A stretch of DNA of 64,000 nucleotides from Sipunculus nudus (taxonomy: Eukaryota > Annelida > Sipuncula > Golfingiida > Sipunculidae). How positions within the stretch are numbered: position 1 is the stretch's first letter; each line of letters begins with the position of its first letter. The DNA is taken from the NCBI GenBank assembly GCA_026874595.1, contig CM049316.1, positions 23,275,839-23,339,838 on the forward strand. Direction: 5' to 3'. Made by a program: the position numbers and the translations under genes. The notes beneath the pieces are model-generated. The model was not told the origin of the DNA and searched no databases. It worked only from the letters and a program-made list of their open reading frames with translations. Shown piece after piece: positions 48,201 through 55,800 of this stretch.

Positions 48201-48476
48201 ACAGCCATTAACTGCGATTACGTAATAAGGCTTGGGATTAGCCCTAATTAAGTGTTTGCTGGTGCTACTGTTTATGCCAATAGTGGCAATACACCAGTTC
48301 ACTTAAAAGGGTGAACGATAATGGGTGAAATCACCAAAAGTCGATTCTAAGATGCAAGATATCTCTTGACATGGAGCGTGTCATCAGCTAAAACTGTCAC
48401 CTGGTAATGCCCTTAAGTGGACCATTCCGATTACTACAGAACGAGACCTTCCAAACAATTTGACGAACTTTTCCAT
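19778..48476 (-). CDS. BtpA/SgcQ-family TIM-barrel protein, F13E9.13-like (6 exons, 296 aa)
   Basis: Exons in transcript order: 48476-48401, 45950-45868, 36148-35962, 33092-32942, 29590-29463 and 20043-19778. They total 891 nt with every phase matching and GT-AG borders. Family motifs are all present: VVIGMVHLRALPGSP (14-28), DGILIENMHDLP (54-65), RAEGYVFSHIADEG (121-134), DIKKKHCSHAITSDVS (160-175), ITGSSTG (193-199) and PVLIGSGV (217-224), the last two being typical phosphate-binding loops of a TIM barrel. Length is normal for the family. Cyanobacterial BtpA stabilises photosystem I; the animal proteins are uncharacterised, so no reaction is claimed. The start Met at 48476 has a strong context (A at -3, G at +4). 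The frame stays open to a Met at 48608, so a 44-residue extension is possible. The gene spans 28.7 kb because of repeat-filled introns. Confidence 0.95.
20223..20250. repeat. Conserved GACCCATGGGTC-GCTCAGCTG repeat terminus
   Basis: GTGACCCATGGGTCAGGACG then CTCAGCTG. It contains the palindrome GACCCATGGGTC. Further copies at 25735, 39918 and 40529. Confidence 0.6.
20560..20567. repeat. Target-site duplication of foldback FB2 (left)
   Basis: GTTCTTTC is repeated at 24625-24632 beyond the other end of the element. A ninth base upstream differs (T versus C). Confidence 0.6.
21420..22735 (-). mobile_element. Broken LINE (CR1/L2-like) reverse transcriptase fragment
   Basis: On the minus strand, 22730-22410 encodes AIDLSAAFDTVDHSILL, LEWFDSYLRPR and SVPQGSCAGP, which are RT motifs. 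The YADD catalytic box lies at about 22410-22390 but is preceded by a stop codon and frameshift. Then 22307-21678 encodes KTEFIMFGN, NIKYLGAWLD, LDYCNGILFGLPE and KKLQRVQNIAAKLV, the RT C-terminal region typical of the CR1/L2/Rex1 group. The endonuclease half is absent, so this is 5'-truncated and dead. It lies inside the foldback element FB2. Sequence to about 21420 is probably its 3' UTR. Confidence 0.85.
23911..24250. repeat. Cluster of (TA)n microsatellites inside FB2
   Basis: TA tracts at about 23911-23966, 24056-24070, 24089-24150 and 24223-24250, separated by short unique AT-rich DNA. Tyr-Ile frames here are artefacts. Confidence 0.9.
24651..24665. promoter_or_regulatory. ERE-like palindrome AGGTCACAGTGACCA
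   Basis: Differs from the classical vitellogenin-type element AGGTCANNNTGACCT only at the last base. Similar at 24804-24818 (AGGTCACAGTGATCT). It is part of a repeat, so function is unproven. Confidence 0.4.
25273..25287. promoter_or_regulatory. Perfect ERE consensus AGGTCACTATGACCT
   Basis: Both half-sites are perfect with 3-bp spacing. It belongs to the last unit of the tandem repeat. Confidence 0.4.
25590..25761. repeat. Dispersed repeat unit ending in GGGACCCATGGGTCACAGCG
   Basis: Homologous to the 24640-25345 units in its first half (ATTTCAGGTTTCCAAAGAGA) and to 16680-16745 in CTCTAAGACTGCANAGGGTT. It ends with the conserved CCATGGGTC-GCTCAGCTG terminus at 25735-25761. The open frame through it is not a gene. 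Confidence 0.65.
26369..28871. repeat. Large dispersed repeat, copy A, with internal tandem duplication
   Basis: From AATATTCTATTGTAATGTTT onward it is collinear with 40585-42400 for about 1.66 kb at high identity. A second partial copy of its 3' section follows (about 28170-28871), so the block TTAATATCTCGAAGGAACAA-TGGTAGGAGATTTTGGGGAC appears twice. It ends in CAGATGACTTATAGTCAGCT followed by GAGCTA, preceded by a (GACG/GACA)n tract at 28769-28815. It has no coding content that I can identify and is probably a non-autonomous element. Confidence 0.8.
28769..28815. repeat. (GACG/GACA)n tract
   Basis: Repeats of GGACGGACAGACAGAC. The same kind of tract sits near the end of the other copy (42333-42360). 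Confidence 0.9.
29463..29590 (-). CDS. BtpA-family gene exon 5 (aa 166-208)
   Basis: Acceptor ATCACCTAG, then SHAITSDVSIGETAQAAELF, SDGVIITGSSTG and MATNPREVN. This holds the ADVSI-type strand and a G-S-S-T-G phosphate loop of the family. Donor G|GTATGA, phase 1. Confidence 0.95.
29980..31010. repeat. Repeat units carrying TGACCTCTGACCT (DR1) sites
   Basis: TGACCTCTGACCT occurs at 30123-30135 and 30857-30869, with decayed forms near 29984 and 30995. Each is followed by AA-rich sequence and a GTTTTGCAGA or GTTGCAAAG block, and some are preceded by AATCCATNGGATTTTT. The units look related to each other. Confidence 0.6.
32440..32921. mobile_element. Inverted-repeat element with an 83-bp internal tandem duplication
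   Basis: The ends ATTTATGTCCCCCACTTCTGC (left) and GCAGATGCAGGGGACAATAA (right) are imperfect inverse complements. Inside, a unit containing GTTATTGCACAGAAAT, CCTGACGGACAGACAGACAG and AAAAGTAGACAAACCCAAAT is present twice (about 32718-32800 and 32801-32884). The frame at 32467-32700 has no recognisable domain. The element stops 20 bp before exon 4. Confidence 0.6.
32942..33092 (-). CDS. BtpA-family gene exon 4 (aa 116-165)
   Basis: Encodes LNFMRAEGYVFSHIADEGPT and YRDYISADHISIYTDIKKKH. Acceptor TTTTCAG, donor TG|GTAAGA, phase 2. The split codon gives Cys166 where relatives usually have Ser. Confidence 0.95.
33093..35961 (-). other. Intron 3 of the BtpA-family gene
   Basis: 2.87 kb. A dispersed repeat fragment lies at 33130-33246 (CCAAAAGGTTATG-type start, see 43441), and a GGGAAGAAATAC-rich patch at 33300-33385 resembles 37400-37510. 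No further coding sequence is supported. Confidence 0.75.
35962..36148 (-). CDS. BtpA-family gene exon 3 (aa 54-115)
   Basis: Begins DGILIENMHDLPWQRPEEVG, the family's acidic active-site-like loop, followed by PETVAAMAVV and LPIGIQILSAANRQALAVA. Acceptor TGTCTCAG, donor G|GTATTT, phase 1. The plus-strand frames over it are shadows. Confidence 0.95.
36289..36605. mobile_element. pogo/Tigger-like MITE
   Basis: The left end AGAGTAAAACCTCAAATATC followed by CAATGG and the right end AACTCTGGGTTCTACTGTAC (reverse: GTACAGTAGAACCCAGAGTT) resemble the CAGTAGAACCTCNAATATCC inverted termini of pogo/Tigger elements. No transposase is present. Confidence 0.5.
36609..36760 (+). mobile_element. Candidate tRNA-derived SINE
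   Basis: TAGCCTGTTGG (about 36621-36631) fits a pol III A box and TTTGATCC (36662-36669) fits a B box at tRNA-like spacing, within a GGGTAGGGTTTAGCC context. Body boundaries are uncertain. It is not a functional tRNA: no cloverleaf closes. Confidence 0.35.
38412..39500. repeat. Dispersed tandem-unit repeat, family B, copy 2
   Basis: Same orientation and order as 9892-10605 but longer: unit starts (CATGGATGTCT) at about 38470, 38745 and 39029 are spaced 275-285 bp. Conserved blocks are GTAGGTGGCGCCACC, AAAATTTCAGGTG and GTGTATGATAAAG. Minus-strand frames through it encode similar peptides only because the units repeat. Confidence 0.8.
39918..39945. repeat. Conserved GGGACCCATGGGTCACGGCG terminus
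   Basis: Near-identical to 25735-25761 and 40529-40554. Confidence 0.6.
40529..42404. mobile_element. Large dispersed repeat, copy B (about 1.88 kb, apparently full length)
   Basis: Starts with GGACCCATGGGTCACGGCGC and ends with CAGATGACTTATAGTCAGCT then GAGCTAA. The short inverse pair GCTCAGCTG-type / CAGCTGAGC marks the two ends. From 40585 it is collinear with copy A at 26369. Unlike copy A it has a single 3' section. No open frame with recognisable motifs, so non-autonomous. Confidence 0.7.
43441..43660. repeat. Dispersed repeat, family E, copy 1
   Basis: Starts GGTGGTTATGTTG, includes GTTTGTTTGTCTGTTAGCA and CAGATTCTGATGAAATTTTT, and ends GGCAGAGGTCTGTGC then TGAGTGCAAATTTCTAGTT. The pattern is one I remember as very common in invertebrate and fish genomes; its class is not asserted. 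Confidence 0.65.
44250..44421. repeat. Dispersed repeat, family E, copy 2
   Basis: Starts CCTTCACCAAGGAGGTTATG, contains GTTTGTCTGTTA and ends AAGTGCCTTTCTAGTT. Shorter and more decayed than copy 1. The next 250 bp consist of degenerate CATTCACT-like simple sequence. Confidence 0.65.
45868..45950 (-). CDS. BtpA-family gene exon 2 (aa 26-53)
   Basis: An 83-bp exon encoding SPRASLDVEDITRIACNEAS and MYQKAGY. Acceptor TTTTGACAG, donor TAT|GTAAGT. With exon 1 it restores the ALPGSP motif of the family. Confidence 0.95.
45951..48400 (-). other. Intron 1 of the BtpA-family gene
   Basis: 2.45 kb. It contains family D copy 2 and, at 47700-48080, a stretch ending GATTGGGCCCCTTTAA, which is also the terminus of family D. 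The rest is AT-rich with nothing recognised. Confidence 0.8.
46164..46640. repeat. Dispersed repeat, family D, copy 2
   Basis: Collinear with 12090-12445, with an extra block of about 120 bp (46240-46370) that copy 1 lacks. Shared: GGGAATATGTATAACATTTT, TGGTCCACTGTTTTTAACAC and ATAGGTGATT. Confidence 0.65.
48401..48476 (-). CDS. BtpA-family gene exon 1 (aa 1-25)
   Basis: ATG at 48476 with A at -3 and G at +4. Encodes MEKFVKLFGRSRSVVIGMVH then LRALP. Donor CCAG|GTGACA, phase 1. The first 13 residues are basic (KFVKLFGRSRS) and could be a weak mitochondrial-type start, but this is speculative. Confidence 0.92.
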
Positions 48477-49276
48477 AATTAAGTTCTCCTTCTCTTGTCT
48501 TTTGCCCGGGATTTTTACCTCATGGGGAGCTTCATTGATATGCAAACAACCTTCACCTTGGCTCAGAACCAGCGTTTCTCTAGGCCCGCCCACCGTAATT
48601 TCAACCAATCAACGTCTTCCAGGCAGACCCATGTGATTTGCATTGTGTCAATATAAACATATACTGGGCACTGCCATTCATTGTTATCCATTGAAGAAAA
48701 AAATTCAGAAACTTCACAAAAGTCATACCGCTTATATGTCATGTTTCGTATATAGATTCTCCAGTTTAAAAGCTATCGTTTGAGGTGCAGGTTGCCATAT
48801 GTTGCCATCATGGAAGCGAACTTGAGTTAATTTTTCTGCACAGTGATTGTTATGATTGCGGCCGCTTGCCTTACATCTGTTTAGGAATGCATAAACATTT
48901 AAACAAGTACGGGCAAGTTTTCCTGATATAATTCTGCCCCCGTACTACAGATCAATAAATGTACACAGTGAACTTCAATTAATCTGGGTGTAATAACACA
49001 CGCCCATACTGGAGGTTGTGACATTTGTTTGGGACATTTCTCGTACGGCATACCAAAACCGGCCGGAGGCACTCGGGCAACGATCGGCACCAGAATAGGG
49101 CTTTGTTTATAACATTAGCACAAATTTATGCCGGGAGGCAGAATTGTTTTAATACTGGATACTGATAGCTGCAGATATTCAAAACTGAACTAGGTGAGTA
49201 ATTTTGACATATTTGGTCCCTCTTAATTAAATTTTGCTTAAATTAAGTGGCCCGCAAATTGGACCGGGGAAGCCAT

Positions 49277-49286
49277 CGCATGCGCA
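49277..49286. promoter_or_regulatory. NRF1-like site CGCATGCGCA
   Basis: Matches 10 of 12 positions of YGCGCAYGCGCR when the flanks are included. Located 23 bp upstream of the E2F-like site. Confidence 0.4.
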
Positions 49287-49308
49287 GACGAGGTGCGCGG
49301 GATCTGGC

Positions 49309-49318
49309 TTTGGCGGGA
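49309..49318 (+). promoter_or_regulatory. E2F-like site TTTGGCGGGA
   Basis: A typical E2F motif just upstream of the non-coding first exon of cyclin E, a classical E2F target in animals. A second site, TTTGGCGCAAA, lies in the following intron at 49910-49920. Confidence 0.5.
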
Positions 49319-49339
49319 GTGATAGAGAGAAGGATTGAT

Positions 49340-49413
49340 AGGAAAGTTGTCTTCAACTTTTTTCCCTATCTCATGGTTTCCCCGGTTTGAGCAAGGTTTT
49401 TGCAGTGGATAAG
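49340..49413 (+). other. Candidate non-coding exon 1 of cyclin E
   Basis: A strong donor AAG|GTAAGTA ends at 49413, and the next acceptor TTTCAG at 49826-49831 is followed by the start-codon exon. The 5' edge is not determinable from sequence; 49340 is a guess. Confidence 0.4.
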
Positions 49414-49863
49414 GTAAGTAAAGTGTTTAAAACCACAATGCGGAGGAAAAATCGTGAATGGCATTTGTAATTTTTGCAGAATTTGAACTTTACTAGGAAG
49501 TCGGACCTGACCTTTTGTTGAGAGATGATGGCGGCACTGCCATTCAGGCTGACATGACAGTGGGGCAACTCCGGGCATTATTTTAACCTCTTATCTTTAA
49601 GGATCTGCTTTAAAACTGGTGTAGTACGTCTGATATGTTTTCTGTTTATTATAAAATGCTTTTCAGCTTTGTGTTTGAACCATAATTAAGAATATTTAGC
49701 CAATCTATGAGGCCCGCATGATAGCTCGGACAGAAGCCCCAGTGTTGACATCTGTGGCACTCTAATCCATTTTCTGTATATTCGTTCATGTCTACTAACA
49801 TATCTAAAAAAATTTGCATTTTGACTTTCAGATCCTGTTATTGCATATGACAAGGCAGGAATC

Positions 49864-49877
49864 ATGTCTAGAAAGAG
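49864..49877 (+). CDS. CCNE: Cyclin E coding exon 1 (aa 1-4)
   Basis: Start codon in exon 49832-49877, encoding MSRK plus two bases. A at -3. Donor AG|GTAAGG, phase 2. Only 14 coding nucleotides, below any ORF threshold. Confidence 0.85.
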
Positions 49878-52800
49878 GTAAGGAACTTAATATTTCTTTG
49901 TCCCATTACTTTGGCGCAAATTTAACCAACCCCGATTTTCGTCCACCATTGGAATGTGACATCTGTCAAAGTTTGTACATTCTTTCCCCTTGTCCATTTC
50001 AGCACAAGAGTGACAAAAGGAAAAAGGCAGCGGAAAGACTGTGATGAAGAAATTGAGTCCACTTTCTCAAAAAAGAGGAAAGCGGAGGAGGTGAGAATTA
50101 TTTTTTCCCTTAATAAAGCTAAGATTTTAAATGAAATAGTTTTTTAGTATGACTAAAAGAAACTATTTTTTTGTAAATAAAAATATAAAAATATTTGAAT
50201 TTTAATGAGCTATCATTAAAATAATGCATTAGCATCTTCTTCTAAATCATATATATATATTTAGATAAATTTTGCATATTTTGTATCCAAGTTCTGATAG
50301 ATGTATGAGTGTGTGTGAAAGATATTGATCAATGCTTGTCATGTCTAATCAGGGTGGGGGGGGGGGGATGTTGCATAGCTCAATTTTGTAAAGTTATAAT
50401 TCCAAAAAAATAAAAAAAAAATTAATGATTGAATGTTTAAGAGGAATTACCCCACTTCTAATTCCTAAGGCTGACTCCATGATGTTTCCCTTATGTTTGT
50501 GGTTTAGAAAAATTGTCAGTGTTGCAGAACGGATCTATAACTGACCGAAACACTGTTCAGTCATATGTGTGTGACTGACAATTGCTGGTTTGAACATGAT
50601 TAATATTTTGTGTATTGAGGGGTGTAAAAGGAAATGATACTTAAAATTTACAAATGAGTAGATGATACCATTTCCATGTAATATTATGCAGTGCATTAAC
50701 ATTTAGAATTATGCTTTGCTTTAACATTTTTAGATGAAGCCACTTTTACTGTTTGGTGTACAGAGCACTGGGGGGGGGGGGGGAGCTGAATGTGCAGTGC
50801 TTTTCCTTTTATGGCATATCTCAGCTTCCTATGTCAAGTGTATACTTTAGAAATAGCAATTTATTATTAATGTCAATTTTTAAAAAAAAGCAAAGCCTAG
50901 GATATTTATTTTTGTGAAAGCCATCAAAAATCATAAAATGTATGAACCCTCTTGTTTCAGTTGGTAATATTGCTACAACATTTAATAGAGATGGGCTCTC
51001 TGGACTGGTGGCAACTGTCAGATGTGTACGCATAGTACTCTTTTTATAAACAAGCAAGTCATTTCCAGATAGTGGATTTGGGTAATATGTAGCATTCCAA
51101 ATTCCAGAGTTTCACTTTAATCCAACATAAAAGCAAGTCCTTTCTCCTGTGGAAATGTAACAGAGCCCCAGTTCTATGTAAGTTATGTATATCTGTTACT
51201 TAATGTGTATAAGTAAGAAGACCTGAGGTTTACAGCCTCTTGTCATGAGCAGGTGCTTAGCTACCATATCATATTACCTTTTCTTACCTCAGGAAAGGTC
51301 TTATGTTCTGGTCCCTTTTTCCATGGGCAAAGTTCAAACTCAGCCAGGGTTTTCTTTGGCCAAGCTGGATATACTAGTGTAGGTTCTGATAGATGACACT
51401 GTGGATTGCCCTTCATGAAATATCAAAATCTCCTGGAATTATGGGGAACATTACCTGAGGACAAAGTTTGTCATTATTCCCTTCACATCAAGGGTGCTTT
51501 TCCATGTACGCATTTTGCAAGCGTTTGCCGCGCGGCGAAAATCCAACCAGTTAAAAAGTCATGTGCTATTTCCATGTATGCGATTGCCGCGTGGCAAACG
51601 CATGCGTCAGTTTTGAAATCCAGCAGTGCTGGATTTCAGCGTGTGCCACGCGGAAAACGCATAGAGATTCCGCCTAAATGACGTCAAATGTGGAGATTCC
51701 TCGTACTCGTATGTTTAAGTCCGTTCAGATGTGTCAGGAAGGGATGCAATTGCCGGACGGCAAACGCATAAAAAACGCTCACATGGAAAAGGACTGGCCG
51801 CGCGGCAACTGCATGCGTTTGACGCGCGGCAGTTTCTGCTGCGCTCATGGAAAAGCACCCTTAGATGTGTACACAATAGTTGTGGGAGAAAGATTTAGTG
51901 TCATCACCATAAATTATAATACAGATTATCAGGCAGTGTTAGATTATACAGGAAGTGTCATTCTACAAGTTTACATTGTTTTATATATCAAATACTTGTT
52001 TTGTTAGTACCAGTTCCATCATTCCAAGCCTTTGTGGTTATTCATTTATAATAATATTACAGCTGTGTTCAGGGGAGATGATTACGATCTTGTTATATAT
52101 ATAATAAGTTATGAACAGGATGTAGTGATAGGATAAAGAGACCCTACCTCGATCAGGGTTTTATATATAACTTATCTTATAAGCCTTGTGTTTTGTATGT
52201 ATATATGTCACAGTACCATCGCTGTACTGATGTGATAACATAATATAAGGATGTTAAGCGAAAAGAGGAAAAAATAACTCCTTGGTTCCCATAATAAAGT
52301 TCAGTCTATATTGCTAGCTGTATTTATTGTATTGTTTTATTTGATTTTTTTTGTATTGTATTGTTTTAATAAAAACATAACTCACAGCTATTGAGGTAAA
52401 TGATGCCAAGCTCTGTAGGTTCCTGTAAAAATAGGGTTTGAACACATTTTGAGTTAGCAGCTCTAACAAGCCTGCTAAGAAAATTCAAATATGCCAAATA
52501 TGTTTGGGAAGGAGTGCAGCATATTTTCAATTTACTGAATGTACAAATAATTTAGATAATTAACATCAGTGAAAAATGTAAAGATAACAGTGGAAGCTCT
52601 GGGTATAACCCCATTTTCCCTGTGTAAATTTCAAGCTTGTGCAAGGGCCAGAGACCTGGAAAAAAACTGTTCTTAAGGGTGATTTTCCAGGAAGCGCAGA
52701 TACAGTTTCTGTATTTCTATAATACTATATCACATGTCCAGGCACCCAATATTCTTAGACCTTCAGGCTTTTAAATATTCGATTGTGCAAGGACTGAGTG

Positions 52801-55800
52801 TTATTGACTGTGCAGTCCTGGTAGGTCTGCCCACCAAAAATATATGGGGTTTGACCATCACATTTCTCTGACCATCACAAGTCCTGATCAATACTAACCC
52901 CTGCTAACAGTTAACCTAAATATTTAGGTTCAATTGTGTTTGGATTATAGTTTTTTTTTAAGTTATAAGCAGTTTTGTGAGGCATATATTATTTTTTAGT
53001 GGGTTAGGCTTATACTAACAGCATATTTGGGGAATTTTTTCAGAGTCCTGAAACAGATATGGAAATAAAGAAAAGGCGCCAGCAGTTTCAGTTGCAAGTA
53101 AGTAGGATTTCAGTGTGCTTTGCATGTGCTTAATACACCCATGGAATGTCAGAGCAGATTTTGTAATGCTGGTCAAGCAGCAGTGCAGTAACAGATACTT
53201 TGCATGGAAACTTTACCTTATGGTCACTTCTCCAAAACACACACCTGATATGGTCCCATGGAAGTGGATTATTAAGTATTCATGTAACTTAAATTACTCA
53301 TACCTACCTGGGCAAAATCAAATTCTATCCAGTGACTTAGTGCCTGAAATTTGAGGTTCCATGTCTATAGTACAGATATATGTGTGTTTCAGTATATTTA
53401 GTAAGCAATACAAAGGTAATTCAGGACTCCTAGCGTGAAGAAGCAGGGGTAGACTGCTTTGCCAAATTTCACAGAACTTTCAGCAAGAAGGACTAACTTC
53501 ACTGTCCATTACAGTGCTTAACCATGAAAGCATGTCTGTCAAAATAACAAGCTAAACTCTTCACCTTAGGTCACATGGAAGTTGGAACTATGTGACCAAA
53601 ATGTTCTCTCACAAGCAGTATTAAACAAAAACGTTTACAAATTTATAATTATCATTTCAAATTGATATAGAGTGAAAAAAGCAGTTAATAATAAATTACT
53701 GTAATGCTGCCTTTTACTGAAGAGTAACTGTGTTGTTACTCAGTTCACCAATCAATGAATGTCTAGGTCTGTACAAATTGACATACATTTGCATGCGACA
53801 CATAGATAATGATTTCAAAATTCAGTGCTAAGTAAAGGCATCATTTTAACAAACCAAATTTTTTTTTTCTTCTGATACACATGGACAGAGCAAAATTTTC
53901 ACTAACATGGAGCCTGCAGATTATTTCTACCCCTTTCGCCTTTGCCCATATTTTTCTGTATAATATCACGTATATGGGCAGTGTGTTTAATTCCTCAAAT
54001 CCTCTGTAAGAAACCAGGGTCATTTTAAATGAGGGTATGTAATAGCAAACAGTGTGATAATCCCAACATAGCTAAGCATGTCACATATGTGGGCGTGTTT
54101 TCCCAACAGGTAGTGAGCCACATACCTTGCGTATGTTTATTGTAATAGAAAAGTCTGTGTTATGAATGGTGTGGGCCACATATGGGGCTATCACTTATGT
54201 TGGAAGTAGCCCGGTTTGTTTAGTATGCCTTAAGCAGAATTAGTTGCCAAGTAAGCATGCTCAGTGTATTAGTCAGTATGAGAGACACAAACTGCACTTG
54301 AAAGGTTTAGTCAGTGATCCAGAAACTCATGATTAGTTTTACATATGTCATTTCCTGTTTTGAGTTCACTACAGTTCTGTTGTGGTTAAGTAATAAGGTG
54401 CCTGTTGTTATTTCTGTAAATTGTATGTGGGTGTTTTTAGTGGTGTGCCAATTGATCGATTATATCGATGATTGATTGTTTTCTTAAAAATCAATTAGAT
54501 TTTTGCATAATTGATCTTAATACAATTTTTGTATGCACATCCAAAGAAGTCATAATAGGCAAAGAAAAAAAAGGTATGGTTCTCGGGCACCACCTGTCTC
54601 AATTTTAACCCTCCATCAAAAATATTGATTTTCATCTTTCACGAAGATAAAATAATACAATTTTGAAGAGATTTTCTTAGTTATGTAGTGCTTTTACCTG
54701 TTTAGCAGAAAAAAGTTCTGTTATTATCAGGCATTCCCCTGATCATATGACATTTTTTATCATATCATACCAAAAAAAAAAGGTTTAAAAAAATTGCCTG
54801 CCCAATTGATTTTTGAGAAAAAAAGTGTTTGAGAACCATCCCTTTTTTTGGTCTTATCCTGATAAATATTCTTATTCAGTCAGAGGTAAAATGAAAACTT
54901 GGCTCAGATAAGCAAAAGCAATAAAATCTTGTGAAATGAATAAGTATCAACAACCTGACCTTACCTTGACCACTCTCAGAGTACAAATTAGACTTTAACT
55001 TGCACAGTCAATATTTTAGGTATAATTCTATACAGCATATTTCATGGTAATATAGATGGTACATAAAATGATCAATTAATAATCAGTCATCAGTCCTGTT
55101 TGACTTTCCGTTATGGTATATGGTTTTACAACAAATTGTACCACCAGTGTTTTTAAAGCTAGATTACTTGTATGAATCAAAAAATTTTGTACACATTGGT
55201 AACCAGAATATTTGTTTATTATTTATCAAGCATCCATTAGGTCATTTATGAATGCTGTCTTGACTGCACTGGTTTAATTCTTAATTTCCCATGCTTGATT
55301 TCTTCTTTTTAATGCTATGGGTCATAGGCTGAAATTGTCTGTGTATGAACTCAGTATGTCAGGGACACTGTGATTATGGTCATAAAACGCATGGCTGCTC
55401 TCATTGGTGTAAGTACTATGTTGTAAAAAAACGTGTATTGTAAGGGAACAGTACCATCTGTGTCACAGAAACATAAAATTTTTAACATAACAGCAATTAG
55501 ATCTTCCTTTGAAATAAATTACCATATTATATGCATGCAGCAGTAAGCCTTAGTCACATCACTTACACACAGGGTTGGGCGAAACCCGGGATTTAAGCAT
55601 AAAGCCCAGTCCAGTGGGTTTTTCTGGGTAAACCCGGGTTTTACAGGTTTTATTGGCAATATGGTCTCAAATGGCAACTGACTGAACTGACAATTGCTTG
55701 AACAAGCGGTGGTAATATGGTGGTCAGTATGCTTAGCTTTAAAATTTAAGTGACTATACAGATTTATTAACTAGTTGTCTAATATATAACAGATCCAGCA

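Larger units (their letters stand above)
48477..49413. promoter_or_regulatory. Divergent promoter region between BtpA-family gene and cyclin E
   Basis: About 0.9 kb separates the two genes, richer in CpG near 49260-49320 than its surroundings. On the BtpA side it has CCAAT (48605-48609) and a perfect octamer ATTTGCAT (48636-48643). On the cyclin E side it has an NRF1-like and an E2F-like site. A 5-codon upstream ORF (49373-49390) would be in the first cyclin E exon. Transcription starts are not visible directly. Confidence 0.6.
49847..50013 (+). other. Upstream ORF overlapping the cyclin E start
   Basis: ATG at 49847-49849 lies 17 nt before the cyclin E ATG and in another frame. After splicing 49877 to 50003 it encodes 13 residues ([13 protein letters not shown]) and stops at 50011-50013, past the main start. 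Its context is weak (C at -3), so leaky scanning is likely. Confidence 0.5.

Noticed and set aside
51406-52007. Two open frames of 91 and 109 codons
   Set aside because: They run across the CpG-rich MITE, whose low stop-codon density comes from base composition; no motif is present.
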